Assembly: GCA_025449115.1 (NCBI GenBank)
Contig: JAHLKC010000170.1
Location: 1-64,000, forward strand
Length of the DNA: 64,000 nucleotides
From: Chytridium lagenaria
Lineage: Eukaryota > Chytridiomycota > Chytridiomycetes > Chytridiales > Chytridiaceae
Reading direction: 5' to 3'
The notes under the pieces were generated by a model. The model saw only the letters and a program-made list of their open reading frames with translations, was not told where the DNA came from and did no database searches. Within the stretch, counting starts at the first letter, position 1; the number at the start of each line of letters is the position of its first letter. The translations under genes and the position numbers were made by a program. Positions 10,772 through 20,841 of the stretch are shown here, piece after piece.

Positions 10772-13700
10772 ATGGATATTGACGAGCCCACAGACTTTTT
10801 CGGGTCTGCGCCTGAAGCCATGGCGCTGGATGACCCAAACGTCGATGAGGATGCTGGAATGAATGATGGTAACGGAGAGGGCGACGGCGACGGGATGGAT
10901 TATGAAGGTGGGAAGGGGGGTGAGGATGACACTCAGGAGGATGAGGATAAGCCGGATGGAGTGGTAAAGGAGCGCGCGGAGTTGTTTGCACCGTCGATAA
11001 AGGAGATTGAATCGGCGAGGATTACGCAGATGGCGAAGAGCATTGGAAGGTTGGTTTCTTGGATATGACATGAGGAAACTGCGGGTTGCTTCTGATGCGG
11101 CTTTGAATGTAGGAACCTGTAAAAGTTACAAAGAAAAACCCAAAAGACGTTCCATACTTTAGCAGTTGAAATATGGACAGAGGGAGATTGTGGGGAGTGG
11201 GTTTGATTTACGTCGATTGATGTTGTTGGAGTTAGTCAGTACCTCGAAAACGTGAGTTGCGATACCATGTTCGATAGCCAACCGCTGATGTTTTTGTAGT
11301 TCCTATGGCCACTCTACACAGATACCAAGACACCTGCCGAGATTCTCCTTTCCATTGTATTCATATTGAATGAAAAGTTTTCGTCAACGCCTTGACGGAT
11401 TTGGAGCTCCATCATGGACGACAAGTTCCATCTTTTCTTCAGGCATTTCCTCGCACATACAGTCGAAGTCTCCAAATCACTTCAGGATGAGGAGTCCTTC
11501 ACAGTTATGAGGGGTTTAACGTCGTTTTTGGTGTATGCGTTTCAATGTATGGAGAAGCCTGAGGTCAGGAAGGAGCTGCTTGGTTTGCTGGGGATTCCGA
11601 TTTTGGGGGACCTTGACGGTACGTAGAAGGGAATTGGAGTTGGGGAGTGCGCAGCAATTGAGGAAAGGCATGGATTAAGGCCGAGAAGAAGTTTTCGGGC
11701 TCTGGTATGTTATTTTACCCCCCTTTTTGGGTGTTTTTTTTTTTTTTTAAGATTCTGAGTTAACGGTATTGAACAGATGCAGCAGCGAAGGAACATCTTT
11801 TATTTGAAAAGACTTTTCTTTCGACGCTTGCGCAGACGTACTTGAGGGTTCTTGGGTCCATTACCAATCTTCAGACACAAGTACCACAAATTTTGTATTG
11901 TGAGCGATTCCTGGAGTTGGTCATTGACCTTGAATCTCAAATGACTGCAAGACGATACGTTCATATCCTCATTGACGATCATATGGTGGTTCCTCTCTCA
12001 CACCGTAGTACTCTGATGAAGTTGCTCACAGAGGAAACGACAAAGAAAGCACGCGGTGTTCGTAACTTTGCCTTTGCCAAGCTTCTCGACCGTCTTGAGT
12101 TTTACCTCAACTTCCAAGTTGATAATCTCAGCGGTGAGGCTCTTACTGACTCGGAATACCTTCAAGCGCATTACACAAGAATGCAAAAGTTACAACGTCT
12201 CTGTTTCTCAAAATTCCGCGATGATCTTGAGGACCTTGCGCTTGCCGCACCTTCGTCTATTGACACTATTGAGCATTTACGTGATACCTTTGCCAAAGTT
12301 AAACCAGAAATTCTCATCGCTCTGTGCAAGGAACTCGGACTCCGCACTCAAGCCTCCCATGATCCTACTATGACCTTTGATACCCCATACCTTGCTGAAA
12401 TCCTCGCTCACCGTTTCTCCCGTCGCACTTCTTACCTGGATCAAGTCTCCAACCTTCCTGTTATCCCAACGATGTTGACCTGTTTGACGACACATCCATT
12501 CCGCCGCTCGAAACGTTCTCGAATGACCATGCGCTTCCAGTTCCGAAATTAAACCTGCAGTATTTGACTGTGTTGGATTATTTGCAGAGGAATTTTTCGC
12601 TGTACAGGCTGGAGGCTGTGGGGCTATAAAACAGGATTTGATGGACTCGGTTGAGAGACTGGCGCCTAGATATAATTATGAGGCTGCGAAAGGAGATAGT
12701 GAGACGCAGTTTTTCGGGTGGGCGAGGATGGGGGTGCCTATTGAGAAGGTGGGCTGCTTACTTTACTCACATTGTCGTTGCTTGGTTTGAATTATATTTA
12801 TTGATTGAGGTTTTGTTTGCAATTTCAGTTTGAGTTAGTAGACGTGGGCGACGCCAACGTGTTTGATGGGAAGCCGCGTCACGTCCGCGCCAAGATCACC
12901 TACTCTGTGGGCAACTACACTGAACGCCATTCGACGCGAGTGGGATACGATTAAACGTCACGACGTTCTTTTCCTCGTAAATATCCAAATTGAGCCTCAA
13001 AATACTCGACATGTCACTAGCACCTCTGGAGACTTCCGCACTAAGTTTGGCGTTCGTCTTGTGAGGGGATGTGAAGTCATTGATTTGTCTGGCGAAGATG
13101 GACAGACAATTAATGAGCGTAGTGAAGCACAACACAAGGGGTTGAGGGGTGTTCAACGAACCCTTAGAGTCTCTTTAGATGTTGATCAGTTTTTGAAGGA
13201 TGGAGGAAAGGATGGGATACCATATGGATCGTTTAACGTGCTTGTGAGGAGGAAGGCAAGAGAGAATAATTTCAAGGCTGTGTTAGAGACCATGAGGGAT
13301 TTGATGCAGAGTGATCTTGTTGTACCAGAGTGGCTTACAGATACGTTTTTGGGGTATGGAGATCCAAAAAATATATTGTTCGTAGATCGGGAGGAGAAGG
13401 GGGCGAGAGAGTTTTGGATCTTGTGGATACATTTTTGGATGAGGAGCATGTGAAGAGGCTTTTAAGGGATTGGTGAGTATTTTTTTCTTTCATTTATACT
13501 GTGGTGAAGCTTTGTGTTCTGATTAGCTTTAAGAAAACCTCGGTTGAGTCAACACATGATGGAGCGAGGCCGTTATATAGGATTACTTTAGATGATGAGA
13601 CTGCGAGCAGTTTTGTGTTGAGTGAGAAAGAATCAGAGATGGATGTTGGAGATAGCAACGAAGTTGCGATAACGAGTTACTCGCCTCCTTATGCTGGACC

Positions 13701-15780
13701 TTTGAAGGATATGGCAAGGAGATATAATGAAATCAGATTCACTCAGTCTCAAGGTACGTCACTATCTCGAACGTGGTTTACTTCTTAATGTGCTGACTTA
13801 ATTGCGTCCAGTTCGTGCCATTACCTCTGCTTGCATTCCTGGGCTTACCCTTGTAAGCGGTCCTCCTGGAACCGGGAAGACGGATGTTGCTGTTCAGATC
13901 ATCTCCAACCTTTACCATGCACATCCCGACCAGAATATTCTTCTGATTACCCACTCGAACCATGCTCTCAACCAACTTTTTGAGAAGATTATGGCTCTTG
14001 ATATTGACCCTCGCCACCTCCTGCGTCTTGGCCACGGTTTTGAGGACCTTGATTCTGACTCAAACTGGGGCAAGTACGGACGTGTTCAGTCATTCCTTGA
14101 GCAAAGAACATATTTGCTTGGTGAAGTCGACAAGTTGGCCTACAGTCTTGGCATTCAAGGAGCATTTGGAAATTCATGCGAAACTGCAAGTTACTTTTAC
14201 GCTTTTCATATCAAAAGTCTTTGGGAACCTTACCTCACGGACTATCTGACAAAAGATGGCCGCACCCCTACTGAAATTGCCACCCACTTCCCCTTCCATC
14301 TCTTCTTCCATGAAGCCCCGCAACCCCTGTTCCCGACTGACTCGACCCTCGCCGTTATCAAGAAAATAGCTTATGGTTGTTATGGACATATCAAAAGTCT
14401 TTTCCAACAGCTTGAGGAGATTCGCGCCTTTGAGCTGTTACGTAATAATCATGACCGATCTAACTATCTCCTCGTCAAGGAAGCCCGTATCATTGCGCTG
14501 ACGTGCACGCATGCTGCCCTAAAACGACGTGAGCTAATTTCACTGGGTTTCAGATATGACACCGTCATTATGGAAGAGGCTGCGCAGATTCTTGAAGTCG
14601 AGGCCTTCATTCCACTCGTCCTTCAATCAGCAGACCCCGAAACCGGAGAATCACGTTTAAAACGCGTCGTCCTAATTGGTGATCAATGCCAACTTCCCCC
14701 CATCGTCCGCAACGTTGCCATATCACGCTACGGCAACCTTGAGCAGAGCTTGTTCACACGTCTCATGAGACTTGGCGTTGACCCTGTTTCACTTGACCGA
14801 CAGGGGAGGTGTAGGACGAGTTTGTGTGATTTGTTCAGGTGGAGATATGAGGGGCTGAAGGATTTGGGAAATGGGGATGGGGACTTTGCCATAGGGAATC
14901 CTGGGTTTTCATTTGAGTATCAGATGGTGAATGTGGAGAATTTCAATGGAAAGGGAGAGACGGAGCCTGTACCGTACTTTTACCAAAATTTAGGGGAGGC
15001 GGAATATGTTGTTGCAGTGTTTCAGTATATGCGATTGTTAGGGTAAGTTGTGTCAAATTTGTTTGCCCTCTGTAAGTGTAATGCTAATGACTGCATCGTT
15101 TTAGATATCCGGCTCACAAGATCTCGATTTTGACGACCTACAATGGTCAAAAGGCCCTCATCGAAGATGTTCTCGATCGCCGTTGCAAACGTAACCCCCT
15201 TTTCGGCCTACCCGCCCGCGTCTCCACCGTCGATAAATACCAAGGCCAGCAAAATGACTATATCCTTCTCTCCCTCGTCCGTACTAAAACCGTTGGTCAC
15301 ATCCGTGACGTTCGAAGACTTATTGTGGCGCTTTCGAGAGCCCGTCTGGGGCTTTACGTGTTTTGTCGACAGAAGTTGTTTGAAAACTGTTATGAATTGA
15401 AACCAGCCTTGAGGCTTTTGGGTGGGCGGCCTAGTGAGAAGCTTTGGTTGAGGGGTGGAGAGGAATGGGGAGAGGCGTTTTCGAGGGGGGTTGAGGATAC
15501 GGGCGTTGTGGCGAAGGCGGGTGGGTGGAAGGCGAAGGAGGGTGAGAAGGTGTTTGAGATTGAAAATGTGGTGCATATGGGCAAGGTAAGAAGCTTATTT
15601 ATTCCTTTATTGTGTTTGCCCCCCGATTTATGCGTTTCTTGCTAACTATTTCTCCCTCACCTTGTGTAGTATGTGTTCAACATGATCCAAGAGCAAATGG
15701 AGTGGATGCGAAAGAAGAAGCAGGCGTATGCTCCTGCCGTTAACCCTGCAACTCAGGCGACCGACAACGATGATGAATAA
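10772..15780 (+). CDS. AQR: Aquarius intron-binding spliceosomal RNA helicase
   Basis: Orthologue of AQR/IBP160 (S. pombe Cwf11), an SF1 Upf1-like helicase that binds the intron in the activated spliceosome. An acidic start ([12 protein letters not shown]) is followed by the N-terminal repeat region ([40 protein letters not shown]) and the beta-barrel region ([24 protein letters not shown]). The helicase core has [63 protein letters not shown] and [11 protein letters not shown]. Supported introns: 11252-11299, 11705-11776, 12749-12828, 13473-13526, 13754-13811, 15043-15104 and 15586-15669, plus one ending at 11112. The C-terminal exons from 13812 are intact; upstream the frame breaks near 11165, 11231, 11622, 11667, 12461, 12622, about 12915 and 13405, with an in-frame TGA at 11393-11395 where family members have Trp. 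Confidence 0.92.
13812..15042 (+). other. AQR: AQR exon encoding the helicase core, intact
   Basis: One uninterrupted exon carrying Walker A, the DEAA-like Walker B (EEAAQ), the GDQCQLPP motif III and RecA2 motifs. The boundaries are fixed by GTACGT...CCAG upstream (G+TT makes Val before [10 protein letters not shown]) and GTAAGT downstream (GG+A makes Gly before YPAHKISIL). It has no indels, in contrast to the exons upstream. Confidence 0.9.
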
Positions 15781-16188
15781 TGACGACCGTGATCGATTTA
15801 AGGTTAATATTGTTGATCGAAGACGGGTTTTCTGTGTATTTTTAAAATTAAAATCGTGTAATTATGCGATATGGTAGTTGATCTTTTGATGGTAGTATGT
15901 CACTTAGAGAAACTCGGTGGTGAACAACGACGAGCACCATTAGAACCTGAAAAATTATGTATTTTGGAAATTGAGAAATTCGAAGACTTTCGGGGACTTC
16001 ATCCATAAAATTGTCTAAGAAAAACGTACGCGTGTATAGAAATCTACAAGGGAAATACATGCAATGCGAGAGCACAATGAGGCCAAAAAAGAAAGAAAGG
16101 AAAGGAAAGGGTAGGGAAAGGGAAGTAAAGATAACGCGCGACACGGCCAAAAGATCGGAACAGGAAATGATTACAATATAGATAAACC
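15781..16188. other. Convergent intergenic region
   Basis: Lies between the 3' ends of AQR (plus) and the coiled-coil gene (minus). No gene. A purine-rich run (GAAAGGAAAGG) lies near 16090-16130. Confidence 0.5.
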
Positions 16189-17661
16189 CTAATCCAGCTC
16201 TAACTCTCCCATGACCTTATCCAAAACACACAAAGTTCTTTCCGTCTCCGCGCTCAAACTTTCCTTGAAAAACATCTCCCGTTCCTCCTGGAATAACTGA
16301 CGTTCCCTCGCGAGTTCCAGCGCTGCATGGGTAATATCTCTTCGTTGCTGCTCTAACCCCCTCTGACGGTCAAAAAGTACTTCCTGCTGCTCCGCAAACG
16401 ATGCAATCGAGTACGGTGACACCGGTCGACTTGGGCCAGTTACACCTGGGACGGAAGCAGGGGCGCTGACGAGCATATTGAGGAGGTTAGCTTGACGGTG
16501 GAGAAAGGATTCGAGGAGGGTGGTGGTGGTATCGGATCCAGTTGGGAGGGGAGTTGTGGAGAGTAGCAATGGAGCGGAGACTTTGGGAGTCGGGGGTTTG
16601 TGGAGTCGGAGGTGCGACGGGTTGGGTCAAAGATGAGGGAGTTGGCTATAGCTTCGTCTTCTATGGGTTCGTCGCCGTAAAAGAGGTGGATGCGGCGGAG
16701 TTTTTCGGGTTCACGAGATGATATACGACGGAAGACTCTGCGGTGGAAGAATTGGATGTTGGAATGATGCGGTAGAAGAGGGAGTAGCTTGCTTAGCTGA
16801 GGGGGGAATAGTCCGGGAAGGTTTCTTTGCCAACACCGTTTGCTGAACGGTTTGTACTGCAGCACGCGACGGCATGGAAGTTCGTGGGGAGAGAGGAAGA
16901 GAAGACCTTGATGAAACTTGCGGTGATCGAAGTTCTGAAGACTTGATGCCGTTTTTGGTTCGCGACGTGTCGGATGATTGAGATGAACTTCTTGACATAG
17001 CACTCTCACAAAGACGATCTGGGTGACGTACTTGTGATGAAGCTACACTATGTGGACCGCATTCATCACAGTCCCAGCTCCACCGTTTCTCGCTTTTTCC
17101 ATGCACCGATTACAGGTAATCCCAAAGGAACCCGCCCATTCCCTCCTTGCGATCCGCATCTGTTCAGCGGTTGAAACCCTCGTTGCTTTCTCATAATCCT
17201 TCTTCACGGTACGTAGTTGAGCTTCGAGACTCGATACATTCTTCTCTAGCTCCTTTATCCTCCCCAAATGCTTTTCTGCCAGTATCTTTGCATCCGTGCA
17301 AGCCGCTCCTCAGCCTTAAGTTCTCGGCTCAGTCTGGCGACACGTTCTTTCAAAACCCGGTTATCGCTGTTGACTTTGGCGATAGCGGCATCTTGGGCTG
17401 CTAAACTCTCCATGTGGGAGGATGTGGAATGTAGGAGAGCTTGAATGACAGCAAGGGTTCTGGGCAAGGCATGTGACCGTTATCTGGCGATGGGAGAACG
17501 GGGAAACCAGAAGAGGACAAAAGAGAGTTGAACGACTCTACTATGGCTTGATGGTCTTCGTCCTTGTCGGAGATGGGGCCCCAAAGCTTTGAGGGAGAAT
17601 TTCGAGGTTCCTCCCATGCTGACGCAGTTGAGGAATCACCTGTTGACGCATATCCCAACAT
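16189..17661 (-). CDS. Coiled-coil protein, SSX2IP/ADIP-like; frame-broken
   Basis: Read on minus from ATG 17661 (MLGYASTGDSS). The first segment has IVESFNSLLSSSGFPVLPSPDN, like the opening of the Afadin- and alpha-actinin-binding (ADIP/SSX2IP, S. pombe Msd1) family. Next, in a second frame, is RTLAVIQALLHSTSSHME plus a heptad-rich coil (DNRVLKERVARLSRELKAEERLA), then KELEKNVSSLEAQLRTVKKDYEKA and a pair of CX2C motifs (CNRC, CDEC). A Ser/Pro-rich part leads to VFRRISSREPEKLRRIHLFYGDEP and a final coil (DRQRGLEQQRRDITHAALEL) ending at 16189. Frame changes at about 17475, 17285, 17075, 16735 and 16570 are each compatible with one missing or extra base, e.g. CGGATGC for CGGGATGC near 17291. ADIP proteins act at centrosomes or spindle poles. 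The family call rests on short similarity; a generic coiled-coil protein is possible. Confidence 0.4.
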
Positions 17662-17828
17662 GCTTTCTTTACTTCTGAAATCTAGTTTACCGCTTTGGCG
17701 GTCGACCCTTCCAGCCGTGAAGTCGGTCCTGCGATCAGTGAGGGAACGATGCAAGGGATCTGGCAAGAAAAATAACAAAAAATCCTGTGGTTGGTCCCAC
17801 TGTTTCAAGTAAAGTGTATACAGTTTTG
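17662..17828. promoter_or_regulatory. Bidirectional promoter region
   Basis: The start codons of the minus-strand coiled-coil gene (17661) and the plus-strand pseudouridine synthase (17829) are only 167 bp apart and head to head, so both promoters must share this interval or overlap the 5' leaders. No TATA box is evident. Confidence 0.4.
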
Positions 17829-19113
17829 ATGCCGTCGGATTCCGTCAATGATGGAGCTCCAGCAGCCAGCAGCGATGCCCCTCCATCGTTACAGGAAGCA
17901 GTCGAAGTAGAACCGCCCATTACATCAGTCGACGGGCATGCGGATCCTGCAATCCCTATAAAAAAGGATTCCAATCACAAAACCGTCGTCACCATTCATC
18001 CAACAACAGGCCGGAAGTTGCTCCATGGCTATGATCCTCAGTACGATCGTCCCTTTACAATTGAAATCCTCCTTCACGACGCAAACTACATTGTTATTAA
18101 TAACCGTAAGTATTGGAGCCTTTCGTTCGAAAACTCTTCATGTCCAATCATGCATCGTGCTAATTGTATCTAGACATTACGTCCGAATTGATGGTCCAAC
18201 CGAAAAAAGTCCAACGATTGAGAGTATGCTTCAACAGGCGTATCCAGAGCAAGACAAATTTCGTCTCGTCCATCAACTGGATTTTGTCACGTCCGGGATA
18301 CATGTGTGGGGCCTCAATAGACATTCGGCGAGGAGGGCGTAAGTTCTACCTCCATCACACATCATTGTATATTTCATGATTCAAATTAACCAAGCATAAT
18401 GCCATTTAACATGACTCTTTTAGATGCTCCCAATTCTCTCAGAGGACAGTGAAGAAAACTTATAATGCGATAGTAGAAGGACATGTTGCACTGGACGAGT
18501 ATGTACGTTTTCACGTCTCTATTATTTTTCTTACCAATTTATTCGCCTCTTGCTATTTATTTGTTGTTTATTTTTATGATTCTTGGAGCTTGTACTTTTT
18601 GTTGCAGCTCTACATATGTTTTCACGTAATAATTCATTATACGCAGATTTGAAGTCGAAAAGAATCTAGCAGACATGGTTGACGACCCACATAAACGGAT
18701 ATGTATTGGAACACCTGATAATCTAGGCCGGGTAAGATTACTTTTCTTTAAAAGTGCCTTTCGATATTCCTGACGATCTCATTCGTTTCTCCACATCCAA
18801 AAAAATAAACTAGCCGGCAAAAACCCTGTTCAAAACTCTCTGTCGTTCCCATTTCAAGTCTAAACCTGTCTCCCTCTTGGAAATTTCCCCCATCACCGGT
18901 CGCCGACATCAGATCCGCGTTCATCTCTTATCTATCGGTCATCCCATCATAGGAGACTATCTTTACCAAGACGTTTTCATGGAGGATGCCCCACGCACCA
19001 TGCTACACGCGCGACATATTTTTATTCCTTTGACAACGGGGGATATATCTATCGACTCTGGGGATGCATTATCGCAGTATTTAGATGATATGGAACCGCG
19101 GACGGAAGCATGA
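17829..19113 (+). CDS. RluA-family RNA pseudouridine synthase, RPUSD1-like
   Basis: Five exons: 17829..18105, 18174..18338, 18424..18498, 18647..18731 and 18814..19113, all with GT-AG introns. The catalytic motif is HQLDFVTSG in exon 2: the Asp is the nucleophile that attacks uridine, and Gln replaces the Arg of the commoner HRLD, as in RPUSD1-type members. Further landmarks: INxPHYVRIDGP, KKTYNAIVEGHV, LLEISPITGRRHQIRVHL, GHPIIGDYLY and LHARHIFIPL. An acidic N-terminal extension of about 50 residues has no domain. Summed exons are 902 nt, one short of a multiple of three; the break is at the end of exon 1, where AATAACC would read Asn-Lys-Pro (the family NKP) with one more A. ATG 17829 is the first in-frame ATG. 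The target RNA and compartment are not shown. Confidence 0.85.
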
Positions 19114-19269
19114 CGGCTTCTACGATATTGAGTACCAAGGATGGACCTCTGGTTATTTGTTATAAACCGGTTACCTGACATAGAGTGAAATGGATTATTT
19201 ATTGGCAGATGGATGCTTCTTTCATATACTTCTAAATACATATATGAAATTTTTTAGAGACCGCCTTAG

Positions 19270-19906
19270 ACCTGCTATGATGGCTTCCGGGCTTTTGTTT
19301 TCGCTTTTTCTGCATCAAACTCGATGCCTTTTATAATCGCTCCGGCATTGTTTATTCCGCCGCTTGTAGGCGAGGGTTTTAACATAATACGGGATGTTCT
19401 TATTTCATGTCCATCACTTTTTCTTATAAACTCATTTTGAGAAGGCATTATTTGCCGCAGCATCGCAACAATTGACTTTGAGCACGGATTTGAAAATAAC
19501 CACATCTATTTGTGCTCCCGGTAATAGCCCGACTTCATTAACCCATTTTGAAGGGCGCTAGCAAGAACCACCAGATTATTGTTTCGATACGGTTGATATT
19601 CTCGTGGTTGAGTTGTACGTAGATCAGCGCTAAGCCGCTAAGCTTGCAGGTACTTTTTCGACACCTGCGCTAAATCATTGTGTGCAATAATGCCCTTCCA
19701 TGCGTGTTTGCGTTTAAACTGGACATTTCGGATGATATGGACAGACTAGGTAGATGGTTCTCGCCCACAGTTTTCTCTGAAATAAATGTTGTTTTTTGTA
19801 GCACCTCATGAGCAGATTCCCAAAACTTGAGTCCCGCCTGTGGACAGCTGCTATCCGCGATGCTCTTCTCACATGTTTGTAGCGTTGCGTCGATCTTCGG
19901 GTACAT
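19270..19906 (-). CDS. Hypothetical fragments, minus strand
   Basis: Not recognised. The minus strand carries open stretches: 19670-19906, about 19570-19450 (VNEVGLLPGAQIDVVIF) and 19275-19505 ending KAKTKARKPS. They may be exons of one small gene convergent with the pseudouridine synthase, but no joint preserving frame was established. No domain is visible. Confidence 0.2.
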
Positions 19907-20841
19907 TAATCAAAACAAATACCACATCCCCAACAAAACACTCACCTACACTTACGCCAATGAGCTCACATCGCTTCCAAACATCGCTCGCGGTAATCCT
20001 ACCTTCGTGTTGATCAATTTTAGAAGTAAATCTCTTCCTCCGGCAGACACAATCGGAGTATCTAAACGTTGTTTTGACCCATTTGAAACACTAGTTTTCT
20101 TCAACACAAAACAAACTTGCAAGCTCGTCTCCACACAACAACAGCAACCAAACAGCAGCAGCAATCAAACAGCAACAGCAACAAGCAGCATCTTCAAGCG
20201 TAAACCTGCAGCTACCGCACGACTCCAACACTGCAACAGCTTCTCTCAACTTCAGATCAACCGATACATATTTGCAGCACATCCACAAGCACTTCAGCAG
20301 CCCACCAACATCAACTCAGCATCAGAATATTTAACCGTCGCTTTCAAAGCCAACCAAAGACTCCAAACCTCAAACTCACTTGCAAGCCCTACCGGCCCCC
20401 TTTGTATCTGTGAGCTTCTGTTCAGGTTTGTTGCTCTTGTGCCTCCTGTATTGACCGTTTCTGACATTTCTATTTTATGCAATTTTAGTTGCAGACTGAC
20501 AGGGCAACCAACAGGAACAACTTGACCAAAACAGTTACAAAAAGGTGCGCCTTGGATATAGCCATCCCCATTTCTAACTCTGGTCTCAGCGCACGTCCCT
20601 TCAGATCTTCGCTCTTCCGCACAAGTGACGTTCAGGATCAAATCCGATTTGGTCGCCTTATATTGATCACACACCTAATGAAACGTTCGACCCGCAGACA
20701 CTGTAATTATTCAAGAACAAAGGATTGAATTCACCCCCTGTCTTCGACACTTTAAGCATTATCAAGTCTCGGAACGCATCTACTTAATTATTGGCATAAA
20801 TCAACACACACCTTATCCATAAGCCCCTGAAGTTTGCTGGA
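19907..20841. repeat. Upstream region with CAA/CAG-rich tract
   Basis: At about 20136-20195 the plus strand is rich in CAA and CAG triplets (ACAACAACAGC, CAGCAGCAGC). The plus frame 19827-20525 crosses it and encodes Gln/Asn runs, but has no domain and is not supported as a protein. This is probably the 5' region of the next gene. Confidence 0.4.

Noticed and set aside
11393..11395. TGA reassigned to Trp in the nuclear code
   Set aside because: Several well-supported genes here end in TGA (P450, ORF1, pseudouridine synthase), and conserved Trp positions elsewhere use TGG.
16440..17009. Whole 189-codon frame as a separate gene
   Set aside because: Only its middle (about 16740-16570) reads like protein; the rest is another frame of the coiled-coil gene.
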